NCBI GenBank assembly: GCA_008508345.1 | Contig: QNGE01003763.1 | Location: 1-64,000, forward strand | DNA from: Paragonimus westermani | Lineage: Eukaryota > Platyhelminthes > Trematoda > Plagiorchiida > Troglotrematidae | DNA: 64,000 nucleotides | Reading direction: 5' to 3' | Shown: positions 48,822 to 60,261 of the stretch, piece by piece | Numbering within the stretch: position 1 is the first letter of the stretch | Layout: the number at the start of each line of letters is the position of its first letter | Notes under the pieces: model-generated | The model's database searches: none | The model's input: only the letters and a program-made list of their open reading frames with translations | Told to the model about the DNA's origin: nothing | Position numbers and translations under genes: made by a program

Positions 48822-51001
48822 CTATTTCTTAAAACTCCACCGTCTACCAGGTAACTCTCAAGGTTAACAAAACTCTGAAATACGGCAAACATTATCGCTC
48901 CGGCTGGGTGTAGGGACAGTCGTCTGCTAACATCGGAAAAGTTTACCATATAGAGGACTTCAACCAATAAGTAGTGTAGCACAGCTTTGAACTGTTTGTA
49001 ACCAAGCCACGCAAAGTTATCGGTACAAAAGAAATATACTACCGTATGCGCAATAGAAATTTTGTGTCATCTTTCAACAAGATAGGACAGTCTTGACATT
49101 CTCCGCTGGAGATGGTTGCAACTCAAATTCAATGCTAAAGTACGTAATTCATTGCGCCTTGTGCAGACGCAATTACTGACCGTTAGATTCCTATATCTTG
49201 AGTGTTCCATACAACAAGTGAACTGATCGTGATGCATGAAGTTCCTAATTTCCGACGAAGTAAAAGATGACGTAAGTCCACTAACAGGCACACAATTTTC
49301 GCCCACTTGAATTACGTATGATCACAAACGATCATCTAAACGAGAACGGATTCAGACTGTTAGAACAACTGAAATACTTACCGATAGGCGATTGCGAATA
49401 GACCTCACGTATTATTTGTTCTTTAGCAAAGTATACAATTACTAGCTGTCCTGTGGTTCATTAGTTGACCAACTTACCTTGACCAGTACGCAAAGACTGC
49501 TTGTGATAAGTGTAGATTCGGTAACTAGGAAAAATAACCAAATTTAATCCATATCGTGGTTCACATGTTGTACGAACAGTGCACTTTCCCACATCTGTCC
49601 GATTCTTTTCTATCTGTGAACATAACGGCAAATATGACCAACACGACTCCGAAGATATGCCTTAAGGTCAGTTGTTTTCACAAAGGGGACCGTTTAGTTG
49701 GTTACATCATTATATACTGAGTTACTTTGGCGGACATGTGGTCAACTCTAGAGGTCACGTTTAAGTGGTCAGCATATTTTCCTCTTTTTTAGTTGGAGAA
49801 CAAGTGTGTAGTTTTTTTGACTGGTTTCCTTCAAGAGAGTGAAGGAATATTCACGGTATAGTCGTTTTTTACCTTACAAGCTGAACTGTTCCTGTAGAAA
49901 GGCATTTTTGCTAAGGTGTATGGCAAAAATCTCAATGGTACTGCATTCTGTTGTGTGTAGTGCAAAAGAGCGTACTTTCAGTCATAGCACGCATATTCAC
50001 TTCAACTTTCCAATGGACAACTCGATTACAAGGGAGATGTCATCTAACAGTGTTGTGAACTGGTACCATTTATGTCGGGACACGTGTTTCGTTAAGCTTC
50101 TACAACTAGACACACTTCTTGGATACCCAGCATTAGTAGTAGAAGTAGACTGAACACCGATTGTTGGTCAGTATTATAACGCTTGTAGAGGTTTTTAGAC
50201 ATGCATCATTCAAGATGAACAACAAATAGAAATCTGGATTCCCTGACTGCAGTTTCAGACAGGGATATTACTAGTGTCTATAGGAACGCAGTATATTAAC
50301 CCCAATCCTTATTATCCGGTGATAGGTTTCAATTGACAAGGCCGTACACATTAAGTCAGTGGACAACGTACAATAGTTTACCTAACGAGGATAGATCTAA
50401 CGGACCGTACATGACATAACAGCTGAACAAATCTAGTGAACCAAAAAATAGCCAATCACACTGAAGTCTACGGAAGTCGTATCAAAATACTGTCAGAAAA
50501 TTTCTTGACCCCCAAGGGATTGGTCTTTGGGATTTTTTGCGGTAGTCCTTTCTGAACATAACTTCATAGCCGGTTTTGTTCTTGTTTGGACTTATCGGGC
50601 AGAGAAAGTCTGATCAGAAGAACGAACAGGTAATATTTTGTCCTACAAGCCGAAGTACACATCAACTACGCCATTAGCATCAACAGCTTGGCATGGGACA
50701 GGGGTCGGCAAAATACAAATTTGGTAAGAAACGTGAACGAATTCCGTTAATGCTTGAAGACGCAATAAAACCTGAATGTCTTTAGATGAACCTACGCACT
50801 CTGTATGATGAAAGGTATAACTGGATCATACCGCTAAGAAATTGTTTCTCCTGGTTTTCCTTGCGTGTCACACTACAAATGGTTATTAAATGATGTAACT
50901 TCTACCATTACTAATGCCTATTGGTACGTGTTCATAAAAACCATGAACGCTATCGGTTACCTGAAGCAGTCATATCCTCAGGTCAATCTAGTACATGCAA
51001 G
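48822..51001. other. Anonymous spacer, no recognised gene
   Basis: The frames at 49839-50153 (plus, 104 codons) and the part of 48695-48982 lying outside the LTR have no recognised domain. No repeats were noticed until the 411-bp units begin. Confidence 0.35.
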
Positions 51002-51821
51002 TGAAATTATGTGAGATGTATCATGCATAGACATTCCGACCAATCACACCAGTTACGATACACGGGCCATGATCAATAAACGTGAACCAACTCAAATAAG
51101 TGGGAAACGAGAATTAGACATTGACTGCAATGGGAATAACACATTGAACCAGAAGTGAACTAGTCTTGTTTGTTTGGATGGATCGCCATGAGTTGAACAG
51201 ACTCAAATTTGAAACAGGTCAATTGAGGAACCATCAATACAACCAATATCGATTTAACAATGACACATGTGAAAGTCAGTGTGAGTTAATAAGTTGTTTA
51301 AGACAAAAGAAAGTGGTGAACTTACGTGAACAGCTTGACTAAACGCGTTGAACTAATACTGATGACAATAACAAGCATCTGGAGAGTGATATAAACTCAT
51401 AACCGCTAGCCATGAAATTATGTGAGATGTATCATGCATAGACATTCCGACCAATCACACCAGTTACGATACACGGGCCATGATCAATAAACGTGAACCA
51501 ACTCAAATAAGTGGGAAACGAGAATTAGACATTGACTGCAATGGGAATAACACATTGAACCAGAAGTGAACTAGTCTTGTTTGTTTGGATGGATCGCCAT
51601 GAGTTGAACAGACTCAAATTTGAAACAGGTCAATTGAGGAACCATCAATACAACCAATATCGATTTAACAATGACACATGTGAAAGTCAGTGTGAGTTAA
51701 TAAGTTGTTTAAGACAAAAGAAAGTGGTGAACTTACGTGAACAGCTTGACTAAACGCGTTGAACTAATACTGATGACAATAACAAGCATCTGGAGAGTGA
51801 TATAAACTCATAACCGCTAGC
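51002..51821 (+). repeat. Two tandem 411-bp repeat units (probable PLE terminal repeats)
   Basis: Unit 1 (51002-51410) and unit 2 (51411-51821) are repeated at a spacing of exactly 411 bp and look identical over the stretches compared. Each runs from TGAAATTATGTGAGATG to ACTCATAACCGCTAGC. A third copy is inverted at 54093-54502. Similarity to the inverted copy continues past the unit border: the CACTGTGATAGTGATAG and CCAGATGACAACTAA stretches recur on the opposite strand at 54040-54090. The units therefore belong to a larger mobile element, and the PLE coding sequence lying between them makes PLE pseudo-LTRs the likely identity. Confidence 0.85.
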
Positions 51822-52439
51822 CTTTGGCACTGTGATAGTGATAGGTTAGTTGTCATCTGGGTCTGAAACGGTGTATCGCAACAATTTCAGCACAAGGAAA
51901 ATTGTGCCCATTGGTTGCCCGCTACAGCACAGAAGGGCTTTCTCCACTTGGATAACACATCTTTTTCCTTCAAATGTAATGTGATTGTTGTGATTGTTGC
52001 TCGTCGGCCACTTCGGAATGTCCTCCGAGACAAATGTCTCAAGCGTTCTCATCGTTCGGTCGGTGACTTGACCTCACAAGTAAAAATAGATTTACAAATG
52101 TCTTTGTGGTAAGTGAATTGCATTGGTCTCTCCTCGGTGCACAGGATGGCCTGTGTCATCTAGTTCATCAGTCTTGATTCTGTCGCGTTGTAGGCAGCTC
52201 TGGTAACACATTTTAGTCTGTGTTGGTGTTGATGGTTTCACTGTCACCCTTGCACGTTAATGTTCGTGAGACACTGTTAACACTACTGCTCATCTTACCC
52301 CGCTTCTCTAGTGTAGTTAGAAAATAAGCGCGCTGGATAGTCGATGTGAATCAGGAGGTCATTAGTTATTGATTGTCTCGGCTATGAAAAGTCTGCGTAT
52401 TCTATTAACCAAGGTTCAAACGAGAGCGATCTCACTGTA

Positions 52440-53972
52440 AACATTTTGAATTGAATATACCATCCCATCCAGTTCTGTTTCCTGTGCACTATTCTCATAG
52501 TGGATCCATCACCATTGGCAGATATTTCTACATCTAAGAAAGAAAGCTGTTTGTTCTCCTAAAATTCTGTGATAAACGATGTGTTCGTATGATGAGAGTA
52601 CTGAGTTATGCACAGAATCGGTCAGCAGGCTGACGTGAACCACACAGAAAATGTTGTTAGTATCTCGCCCACAAATTGTTGTGGTTTAATTGACTGTTGC
52701 TGCCTGTCTTTATAAGCGTTCCGTGAAAATATCAGCGAATACATGCTCCAATGCAACTCCTATTGCTACACCATTAATTGGTCATTTTAAAAAATTGGAT
52801 ATTCATAACACACGAGTGAAAGTGTCTACGAATACCAAACAAAGTGAGTGTATAGGATATGTTATGAATAACAGACATTATTTCGTTTAGCGTAACGTTT
52901 GCAAAAGAGTTATTTTACATCAAAGAATACCATTATCTTCACCTTTCGTTTGAGATTTCATAGAAAACCAACCGATAAAAATATGTTATCAGGATACGTC
53001 CAGTAGTCTTCTTGGATAGCGGTTCCATGAATCGGAAAAGCCACTGGGCAGGTTTGTGGTGCGGCGAGTTGATCACCGATAATATATGTCCCAAAGGTGT
53101 GCAAGGTTTGTGGCTCTTTAGTAAGCAGCACATTCTAGACGTCTGGGATCTTTTAGGTGAGAGTTCACAGCAAGTTTTCTCATCAATCAAGCCACACATT
53201 TTTAGGTTCATTAGGAAGTCGGTGGTTTTTATACAAAAGATGTAGTGAAAACTTTCTGTATAAGATCCAGACGGAATTTTGAGTGATCTGCCAGGATCTG
53301 TGACAATTCGACGATATACCCAGCTTTGTTCAGTGTGAGTACACCAGAGCACTTGTCCAACAATAGGATACTAATGATCAGATCCTTCTTTAAAAGCTTA
53401 CTGGAATGTACGTGCGTTCTTCTCAGTAGGCAATTTCGGATGAATGGCATACACCAGTATTGATGGACCAAATCAATCAGCTTAACTCTGAACCGACTAG
53501 CTGCATAAGTAGATGTGGTCTATGAAGTTTTCACTTGATTATATAAAAGCTCAGACTGCCTCTCATCGCGAACAACAGAAATACTGAATGGCGAATGCAA
53601 AACCTGAACGCGCCGATAAATTCCTGACATAATAATTCAGACTGCAGTCAAAGGACCACAACGTATCGTCGTTGGAAAGCAGTAGTTACAGTCTGTTACC
53701 GAGGGACCCTCTGGCTTCCTTCAATAATGAACATACGAAGAGTGTAAACGCAATCCGGCAGAATAAATCCAGACTGTCAACCAACGAGAATACCTGTTGA
53801 TAAGCTGAGCGTAAGGAGGCCAGTTCCAACGGGACGGTTTGTGAGTAAGATTTCCCAAGTTTCGTAAAGTTCTCAGTAGTGTGTTTGAGTTTATTCTTGC
53901 TTTCGGGTTTAACACGCATTCTGGATTATTTGTCACAAGATACTCACAAATTAACAAAAGGAACACAAACAC
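52440..53972 (-). mobile_element. Penelope-like element body with decayed reverse transcriptase
   Basis: Minus-strand order: an N-terminal stretch (ESKNKLKHTTENFTKLGKSY, about 53905-53845), then LTLNKAGYIVELSQILADHS (about 53345-53285), CGLIDEKTCCELSPKRSQTS (about 53195-53135), LLKSHKPCTPLGHILSVINS...HHKPAQWL (about 53130-53030), and finally the FFLDVEISANGDG...VHRKQNW segment (about 52545-52460). These match the RT of Penelope-like elements, including the LPKIHKPGTPLRPI-type motif. Frameshifts and stops are numerous and the YVDD catalytic region is not readable, so the copy is inactive. It is flanked by 411-bp repeats in inverted orientation. No GIY-YIG domain follows on the 3' side. Confidence 0.8.
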
Positions 53973-54092
53973 TTTACTTTGTGAATTTATATCGCAATAT
54001 GATTCACTGATCAGTGCGATACACCGTTGTAACCTCTTTAATTGTGTACAAACCCAGATGACAACTAATCTATCACTATCACAGTGTCAAGG

Positions 54093-54502
54093 GCTAGCGG
54101 TTATGAGTTTATATCACTCTCCAGATGCTTGTTATTGTCATCAGTATTAGTTCAACGCGTTTAGTCAAGCTGTTCACGTAAGTTCACCACTTTCTTTTGT
54201 CTTAAACAACTTATTAACTCACACTGACTTTCACATGTGTCATTGTTAAATCGATATTGGTTGTATTGATGGTTCCTCAATTGACCTGTTTCAAATTTGA
54301 GTCTGTTCAACTCATGGCGATCCATCCAAACAAACAAGACTAGTTCACTTCTGGTTCAATGTGTTATTCCCATTGCAGTCAATGTCTAATTCTCGTTTCC
54401 CACTTATTTGAGTTGGTTCACGTTTATTGATCATGGCCCGTGTATCGTAACTGGTGTGATTGGTCGGAATGTCTATGCATGATACATCTCACATAATTTC
54501 AT
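54093..54502 (-). repeat. Inverted third copy of the 411-bp repeat
   Basis: Reverse complement of the units at 51002-51821, 410 bp. On the minus strand it lies between the 3' end of one PLE (GIY-YIG frame, 54878-55600) and the start of another PLE body (53972 downward), the place expected for a pseudo-LTR shared by tandem Penelope-like copies. Confidence 0.85.
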
Positions 54503-54877
54503 TTATGTATCTTTATCTCCCCTATTACACAAACTACTTATAAGTATCAAGTGTTTTCTGCCCGAATTCCATCAACAAGTACAATGATTTGATTAAGCTC
54601 AAATCCCGTCCATAAACTCTAAACGTTAGTTAACCGGGCTCCACAGTCGAATCCCTCTATCCCTCTCCCATGAATGCGAGGTGTGTCACACGACTGACAG
54701 TAAGTTGACAAATATCAGTCATTAGTCGACAAAGGTGATTTTGGCGAACAGTTTGTTTTTGGCTAATCATCATCGGGCCAATTACATAACATTTTATACC
54801 ATCATGGTTGTCAAGCGAGAAAAATCAATAGCAATTAGTCACATAACTACGTCAAACGGTTGTGAATTGGACGACAA

Positions 54878-55600
54878 TTAGGTGGCAAATTTGACCTCTG
54901 GAGTTGTCAAGTGGGTAATGGGGGGCCATGGTAACCGTAGGGTCTGAACAAATTTCTTCTGAGCGCACAACTGTGGATTGCGCAACCGAATTCCGATAGC
55001 TTCCGCAGTGGCCAGAATACGAAAGGTGACTCCTCTAGATTGACGGCTGGGCAGGTGGTAAATGGGCTGGAAAGCCACTTCTGGGGAGATTTGGTGCCCT
55101 GTGTCTACAAGGTGCGCCAGAATTGCACTCGAAATGGACTTCACCTCGCCCTTAGCTAGCCAAGTGGGGTGGTGCTCACGTATCCTCTGAGAAAGGCGCC
55201 TGGTTGTGCGACCGACGTAACTTGCTCCACAGGAGCATGTGAAGGAGTAAACACAAAATGAAGTCACACATTTAGGCAACGTATCTTTGAGTTGTACGTG
55301 GACTACTGGGTTTGATCCGAATGTGATTCGCAGTTGTGCCGCATTGTAGGTCTTTTCAATTGCGTTACGTATTCTGCGAGTCACCAATTCGGCCAAGGCC
55401 TCGCCTTTGTAAGCTAGCGTCATGTAAACGGACTTCTTTTCCGCAGATAGGAGCTTAACTTTTGGTTATGTCAGTTCCATATGTAATTCGTTGAGGCGAT
55501 CTATGGTGATATAATTACGGCGATTAGTGTACCGCATTAACAAGGTTCCTCCTCTGGGAAACCTTTGCGTGCGGATGAGCTTCCGGTTGGTCGGTAACGT
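54878..55600 (-). mobile_element. Penelope-like element C-terminus with GIY-YIG endonuclease
   Basis: The minus strand encodes the RT-to-endonuclease linker (TQRFPRGGTLLMRYTNRRNY near 55565-55510, one stop near 55470) and then a 181-codon open frame, 55423-54878. It contains YKGEALAELVTRRIRNAIEK, then VYSFTCSCGASYVGRTTRRL followed by RIREHHPTWL, and ends LRNPQLCAQKKFVQTL. The paired Cys residues, the Y-V-G-R-T core and the later Arg and His are those of PLE GIY-YIG nucleases, which nick the target for reverse transcription. The domain itself looks intact, but the RT upstream is missing (5' truncation near 55600). Confidence 0.88.
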
Positions 55601-57400
55601 TTGACTATTACCGACTGTCCTCTGCCTCAGTGGGCTGAAAGAAGGCTGATGCTAACGCGCTTGGCGAATTGTCTGGCCAAAGTAATGACAGATAATCAGT
55701 TAGTGCTGAACGATTTTTCAGCGTTGCAATTCGCTATGGACAGCGAGTTCAAATCATGGAGTGTAATAGTGAGATTCAATAAAGATCTGGTCACCATGTC
55801 TGACATGCTTGATACTGTGGAACCAGTGAAGTAATTCAGTTATGTTTGAGTAGGTCCAGTAGACTATAGCGTTGCTGATGGCTTGTCACTGTGGTCAGTG
55901 TCAGCAAGAAACCATCGGTTGCTGCAAAAGGGTTTGGGACAATTCAGGCCGATAAGCCAGTTGATGGAGGAATGACACAATTTTCTTGGGAACCGCCCAG
56001 GATCGACCTTCAAATCTGTCTTGACTATGGAAGAGTTGGCTTATGCGACTGATCAGTCTTTGGTGGAAAACCTTTTGATTTTCAATGAAGTCAAGGCTAA
56101 CGACGCCACTACAGTGAACGAGTTTCGGATCGCAGCGGAAAAGTTGATAGGAAAGATGGCGAAGTTCAAAGATTTGGAGGACAGAGATTCATTATGATAA
56201 CGTGTGTTACCACATGAAATTCAAGGAACCTGCGAAATGGGCAAGAAACTGTACTTTTTTAAGAAAAGTTTCATTGGGTGTTTTCAACTGAATCAGAGAA
56301 CAATTGTGGATTCAAACGTTTAAACGGCGATTCATTAGGCGCTTGGATTATTGTCTGTCTGAAAAAGAGGAACGATTTCATTGTTTGGGTCAAGATCAAC
56401 GAAAACACACAGTCGTACACAATAGTCGTTTGTGCATTGGTAGATTTAGACTGATGAATGGCCGTTTGGTGAAGCCGCACATCTGAAGTGGTGATCATAT
56501 GCGCAGAATGTCACTCGTGGTTCCATCCGAGGAAAGCCAGACAACGTAAGCCAGACCCGCGGTGGTTGAAACGTAGAGCATTACAACTTGCTCGTAACGT
56601 TGATTGCTCGTAACGTTGTGTTATTCCCAATCTGTTTATCAAAGCCAGACAACATTGAGAGCAGGCTGTCTTAACTATGCCTAAGATGCGATTGTTTTGA
56701 AACCCTGCGTGTACGTCGCGGACTTCTTAGTGGTTTTCCCAACGAAGTAAATCAGACTGAAGATTGGGCAAATTACGAGAGTTGTTCACCAGCAACCGAG
56801 ATCCTTACGGTATCTGTGAATGAGATAAACACGTAATCGCAGTTGACCAGGTGATTCAAATTGTTTTACCTACAAAAAGCCCATTACTCTAACAGAGTGT
56901 AATTACACATCAAGTGAACGAAGAGGTTATTGGGAAAAGTGGAATAATCTTGTAATCGCCCCGTCTTGGGAGTGGCGACGCCTAAAGAAGAATGCTGCTC
57001 TTTTGTTGCTTTCAGGACATCTGAGGTTTCTGTCCATGTAGTTGTCATCATCCCAGTGTTACCAGAAATTTTAGATGAGCTGCAGAACGTAGAGATAATC
57101 ACAGCACTAAACTTGTGGTCGGGATTTTCGTAAGTGTTGAGCAAACAGTATGATAGAAGTTGGAAAACTTTCACTGTTATAAAAAAGTCTTTGGGCTGAT
57201 GAGTGCTGCAGTCGTATTCAGAGAACGGATGCACAATGTTTTAAACAGAGTAACCGATGCGGTGTTTCTGTTTAAGTACCCTGCAGAAACGAAGCTGTCA
57301 TCTACAACACTAATTAGAAAGGGCACATAATGGATATTCCCGATGTACAACAGGAAATAAAATATGTTATATAGTCCCATCGCCTCCGCAGAGATTTACG
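55601..57400 (+). mobile_element. Probable decayed Ty3/Gypsy element (gag-pol relics)
   Basis: Plus-strand relics suggest an old LTR element. A gag-like open frame lies at 55601-55834 with continuing helix-rich sequence to about 56190 (ATTVNEFRIAAEKLIGKM). Around 57020-57130 the sequence reads IIPVLPEILDELQNVEIIT and then ALNLWSGF, matching the Gypsy RT block PxxxEIxDxLQ...FSxxDLxSGYWQ. Around 57185-57270 it reads KKSLGLMSAAVVFRERMHNV, close to the MPFGLxxAPxxFQRxM block. Frames are interrupted many times. It is not the same element as the young copy at 59931, although both belong to the Gypsy RT type. No LTRs recognised. Confidence 0.5.
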
Positions 57401-59930
57401 GTAATGAAGGTGGCCTCAGTATCAGCGCCGGAGAGGACGCCGGGACAAATTCTTGATAAAGTTAATTCTGATATTTGTTTTAAGTAAAAGTTTGGTGATA
57501 TTGCAATCCACCCTTGCAATCGCGGAAGAGGAACTGACGCCTTCATCGGTATAAAAGTGCATTATTAAAATCCGACTCCAGACGAAGTGTGAGCAACTGG
57601 TTATGAACTCGCTGACAGCCCAATAAAGCCTCGCGATCGCGATGGATGTAACTGTGGTGGATATCGAAACTGTACTTAAATAAATAAAAGAATTTACGGA
57701 AAATACCAGTCATGCACTAATGTGAAACGAGCTCAGCTATTCAACTATCAGAAAAGAGCATTTGGCGATTTTTGGGCTTTGGATTAACAAACCCGCATTT
57801 CTGGGCAGAATCTGTCCACAAACTCTAGAACAAGACAAGTGGATGAGTTCCCCCGTTGGATTTAACCGTACTTAAATCAACCTGGGCCCTGGAAAACCAC
57901 AAGCAGACGTAAAAAGAATGCAACAACCCGAGAAGTGAATGATCAACCGTTAGCAGAAGGACAGCTTGCAAAAACGGAAATAAAAGCGCCCAGAGTAAAC
58001 TGGTTAGACCTACGGATGGTTTTGATAAGGATATTAACATTTCACTATGCCTAAGCTGTTGGATGTGCAGAACTGGGTTACCCAACTGAACAGGAAGTCA
58101 TCGATAGGTAGTCGACCAGCTGGTGCCATCTGGTCCGCACACTGTATTTGAACGCGGTTCAAAGGTCATTTGCAGGTAGCTTGAGGCTTGGGTGCAACAG
58201 AAGCTGGAACCAAGATGTTTCTTCTGATATGAAGTGCACCGTGATAACAGTATGCAGATGGGGATGCTAAGTATGTGCATCGGGTTTGTGGGAGCCAATT
58301 ATCCGGGCGCATGATCCCCGGTTGTAACAGGTTACACAACCAATGTGTTAAGAAGACCAGCACTGATTGAGAATATACAGATAATCCGAATATCTTTTTC
58401 AGGTAGAATAAATGTTGAACCAGAGAGGGTACGCTGAAGGTGGTCGATAAAACCACATTACACTTACAGATACAGAGAACTCTAGGAAGGTTGTGAGGAG
58501 CATTGAGGACCAGCTTGGAACAAAAGGGCTATTTACCACTTACGGAGTTGTTACTGAACAGTTGCTTCTGAACAGGTTTAATAGTATATGCAAGTGCGTG
58601 TTCTTGACTGATATGTCGTCTAAGCGTTTGCCACATGCTGAGGTTCAGTGAGTAAATTGTCGCTGTGTGGATTTTGTTCCTGGCTCACAAAATTAGGTAA
58701 GCCGTGTTTCTATCATGATCCACGNACAAAATTAGGTAAGCCGTGTTTCTATCATGGGAAATTGCACCAGTCTGTCATTGGTTTGTTGAGATTACGTGAA
58801 ACACGCTCGATGGAAGTCGAGATAGGGTGCTTGATTCTGCAATACTCTTGTGCCACTGAGGTTAAACAGGCCTAAAATATCAAATGAAATCTTTGAAGTA
58901 GGCTATGACGCAGATGAGCAAGCTAACACTTTAATGAAAAAGGTGCGGTAAGATTCACAGACACGTTAGGCTAGTGGTCCGTACCGTATGACATAGAACA
59001 CCCAAAAGTCAAACATTTTGAAACACATAATTGTCTTACACTCGCACTGGAGTAGCGGACACTTTAGAGGTACACGTGAGGTCTCTAATATACGGAGGAA
59101 CAGTGGACAAGTTGTGAACTGTGAGTTATTTGTAAAGCACTGAATGACTATGAAATATGTCATACTTGGAGTGCTAAAACCTGCAGCCAGTAAACGGTAT
59201 CATCGCTAGATTTTGTTGCCTATCACTTTAAATTGTTCGTTTCAAATGGACTTACTGATTTCAGCCTGCTGACCGTGAGTCAGAAACTCGGTACTACTGT
59301 AGTTCTGTTTTATCCCTGCATAACAAAACACCCCACGCAGCATATACAGTTTCATCTTCATATGCGCCCCTACGTTTCATGGTCATATGTGGCACTCCCA
59401 CGATATACGCCAATAATGGGCCGAATACCCACGGCGCCTAAGTGAGGCCGAGTACTTCAATCCGTTTTTGGATTCAGGGAAATGGGAAGCATGAACTGCA
59501 TCGAAAAAAACTATGAACATATATTTGGACTCATCCAATAAACCCGTCTCAAGAACGCATGAAATAACAAATAAGTTTGATCCGACAGATTTTGCGATCA
59601 AGCCATGATGACCAACTTGCGAACCCCAAGGCTTTCCATACCTGCATAAATCGAATCGGAATTATTCGTAAATTATTTGCTTTTAATTCTCTATTCTGCC
59701 TATCCTGAGTAATTTGGTCAGTTGTGTTTCAGTCAACGATTAAATCTATACTTAGATGCACTAGAGAGTCAGAGACAGCCTACGAATTAGACTAGTTTGA
59801 GAAAGCAGTGGCGTCCGTTTTACCATCTAACCAACTGATTTGAAAGAATGGTTATGCTATTATTTGTTAAAATTACAGTTATAAGAGAACTGACAGGATT
59901 AAGGAGGTAACATTAAAACAGACGAGCTAG
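57401..59930. other. Anonymous spacer, no recognised gene
   Basis: Some of the left part may be further decayed LTR-element sequence, but no motif could be identified. Frames of 60-100 codons on the minus strand at 57825-58456 have hydrophobic runs without recognised domains. One ambiguous base sits at 58725 within a short duplicated stretch. Confidence 0.35.
58688..58757. repeat. 31-bp direct duplication around an ambiguous base
   Basis: The sequence ACAAAATTAGGTAAGCCGTG and its continuation to TCATG occurs twice, separated by a few bases and the only N in the window (58725). This looks like two contig ends joined without merging their overlap, not a biological repeat. Confidence 0.8.
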
Positions 59931-60235
59931 TGTAGTGAGGGTAGATGGTTGCAGCATACTACTCACACCATTATTCAGTAGCAGCGTGGATCGAAATAAT
60001 CGCGGGATAAATACGGGAGAGATACGGGAAGGATCATTGGAATGAAGAATGCCATGAAATGGCTTTCGACACATGTCGGAACTGAGATATGGTGTCTAAA
60101 GCGACTGGAGCATCCTTGGACGAGTGTGACGTGCAAATGGATGTTTCTGTTTGTAGTCCTGTTGAGACGCTTAAGTCGTGTATTGGTTTCCCAAACAAAC
60201 AACTTGTGTGCCATCCGCCTTCTCGGTTCACAGCA
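59931..60235 (+). repeat. 5' LTR of the Gypsy element
   Basis: 305 bp starting TGTAGTGAGG and ending GGTTCACAGCA, with TG...CA borders. Limits are set by where alignment to the solo LTR at 48518-48821 begins and ends. A GATAAATAC stretch near 60006 could serve as a TATA-like element. The 3' LTR is outside the window, so LTR-LTR divergence cannot be measured here. Confidence 0.88.
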
Positions 60236-60237
60236 AT

Positions 60238-60254
60238 CGGTGCCGTGGCCAGAA
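60238..60254 (+). promoter_or_regulatory. Putative primer-binding site
   Basis: Two bases after the LTR, GGTGCCGTG (60239-60247) equals nine bases of the sequence complementary to the 3' end of tRNA-His; the first base and several later ones differ. tRNA-His priming is a tentative reading. Confidence 0.4.
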
Positions 60255-60261
60255 TATGAGA

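Noticed and set aside
51002..51821. CRISPR-like or satellite array
   Set aside because: Only two tandem units of 411 bp without spacers, plus one inverted copy next to PLE coding sequence; better explained as PLE terminal repeats.
56884..57234. Minus-strand 116-codon frame
   Set aside because: It is antisense to the decayed RT relics read on the plus strand and resembles the antisense frame over the RT at 61493-61936.
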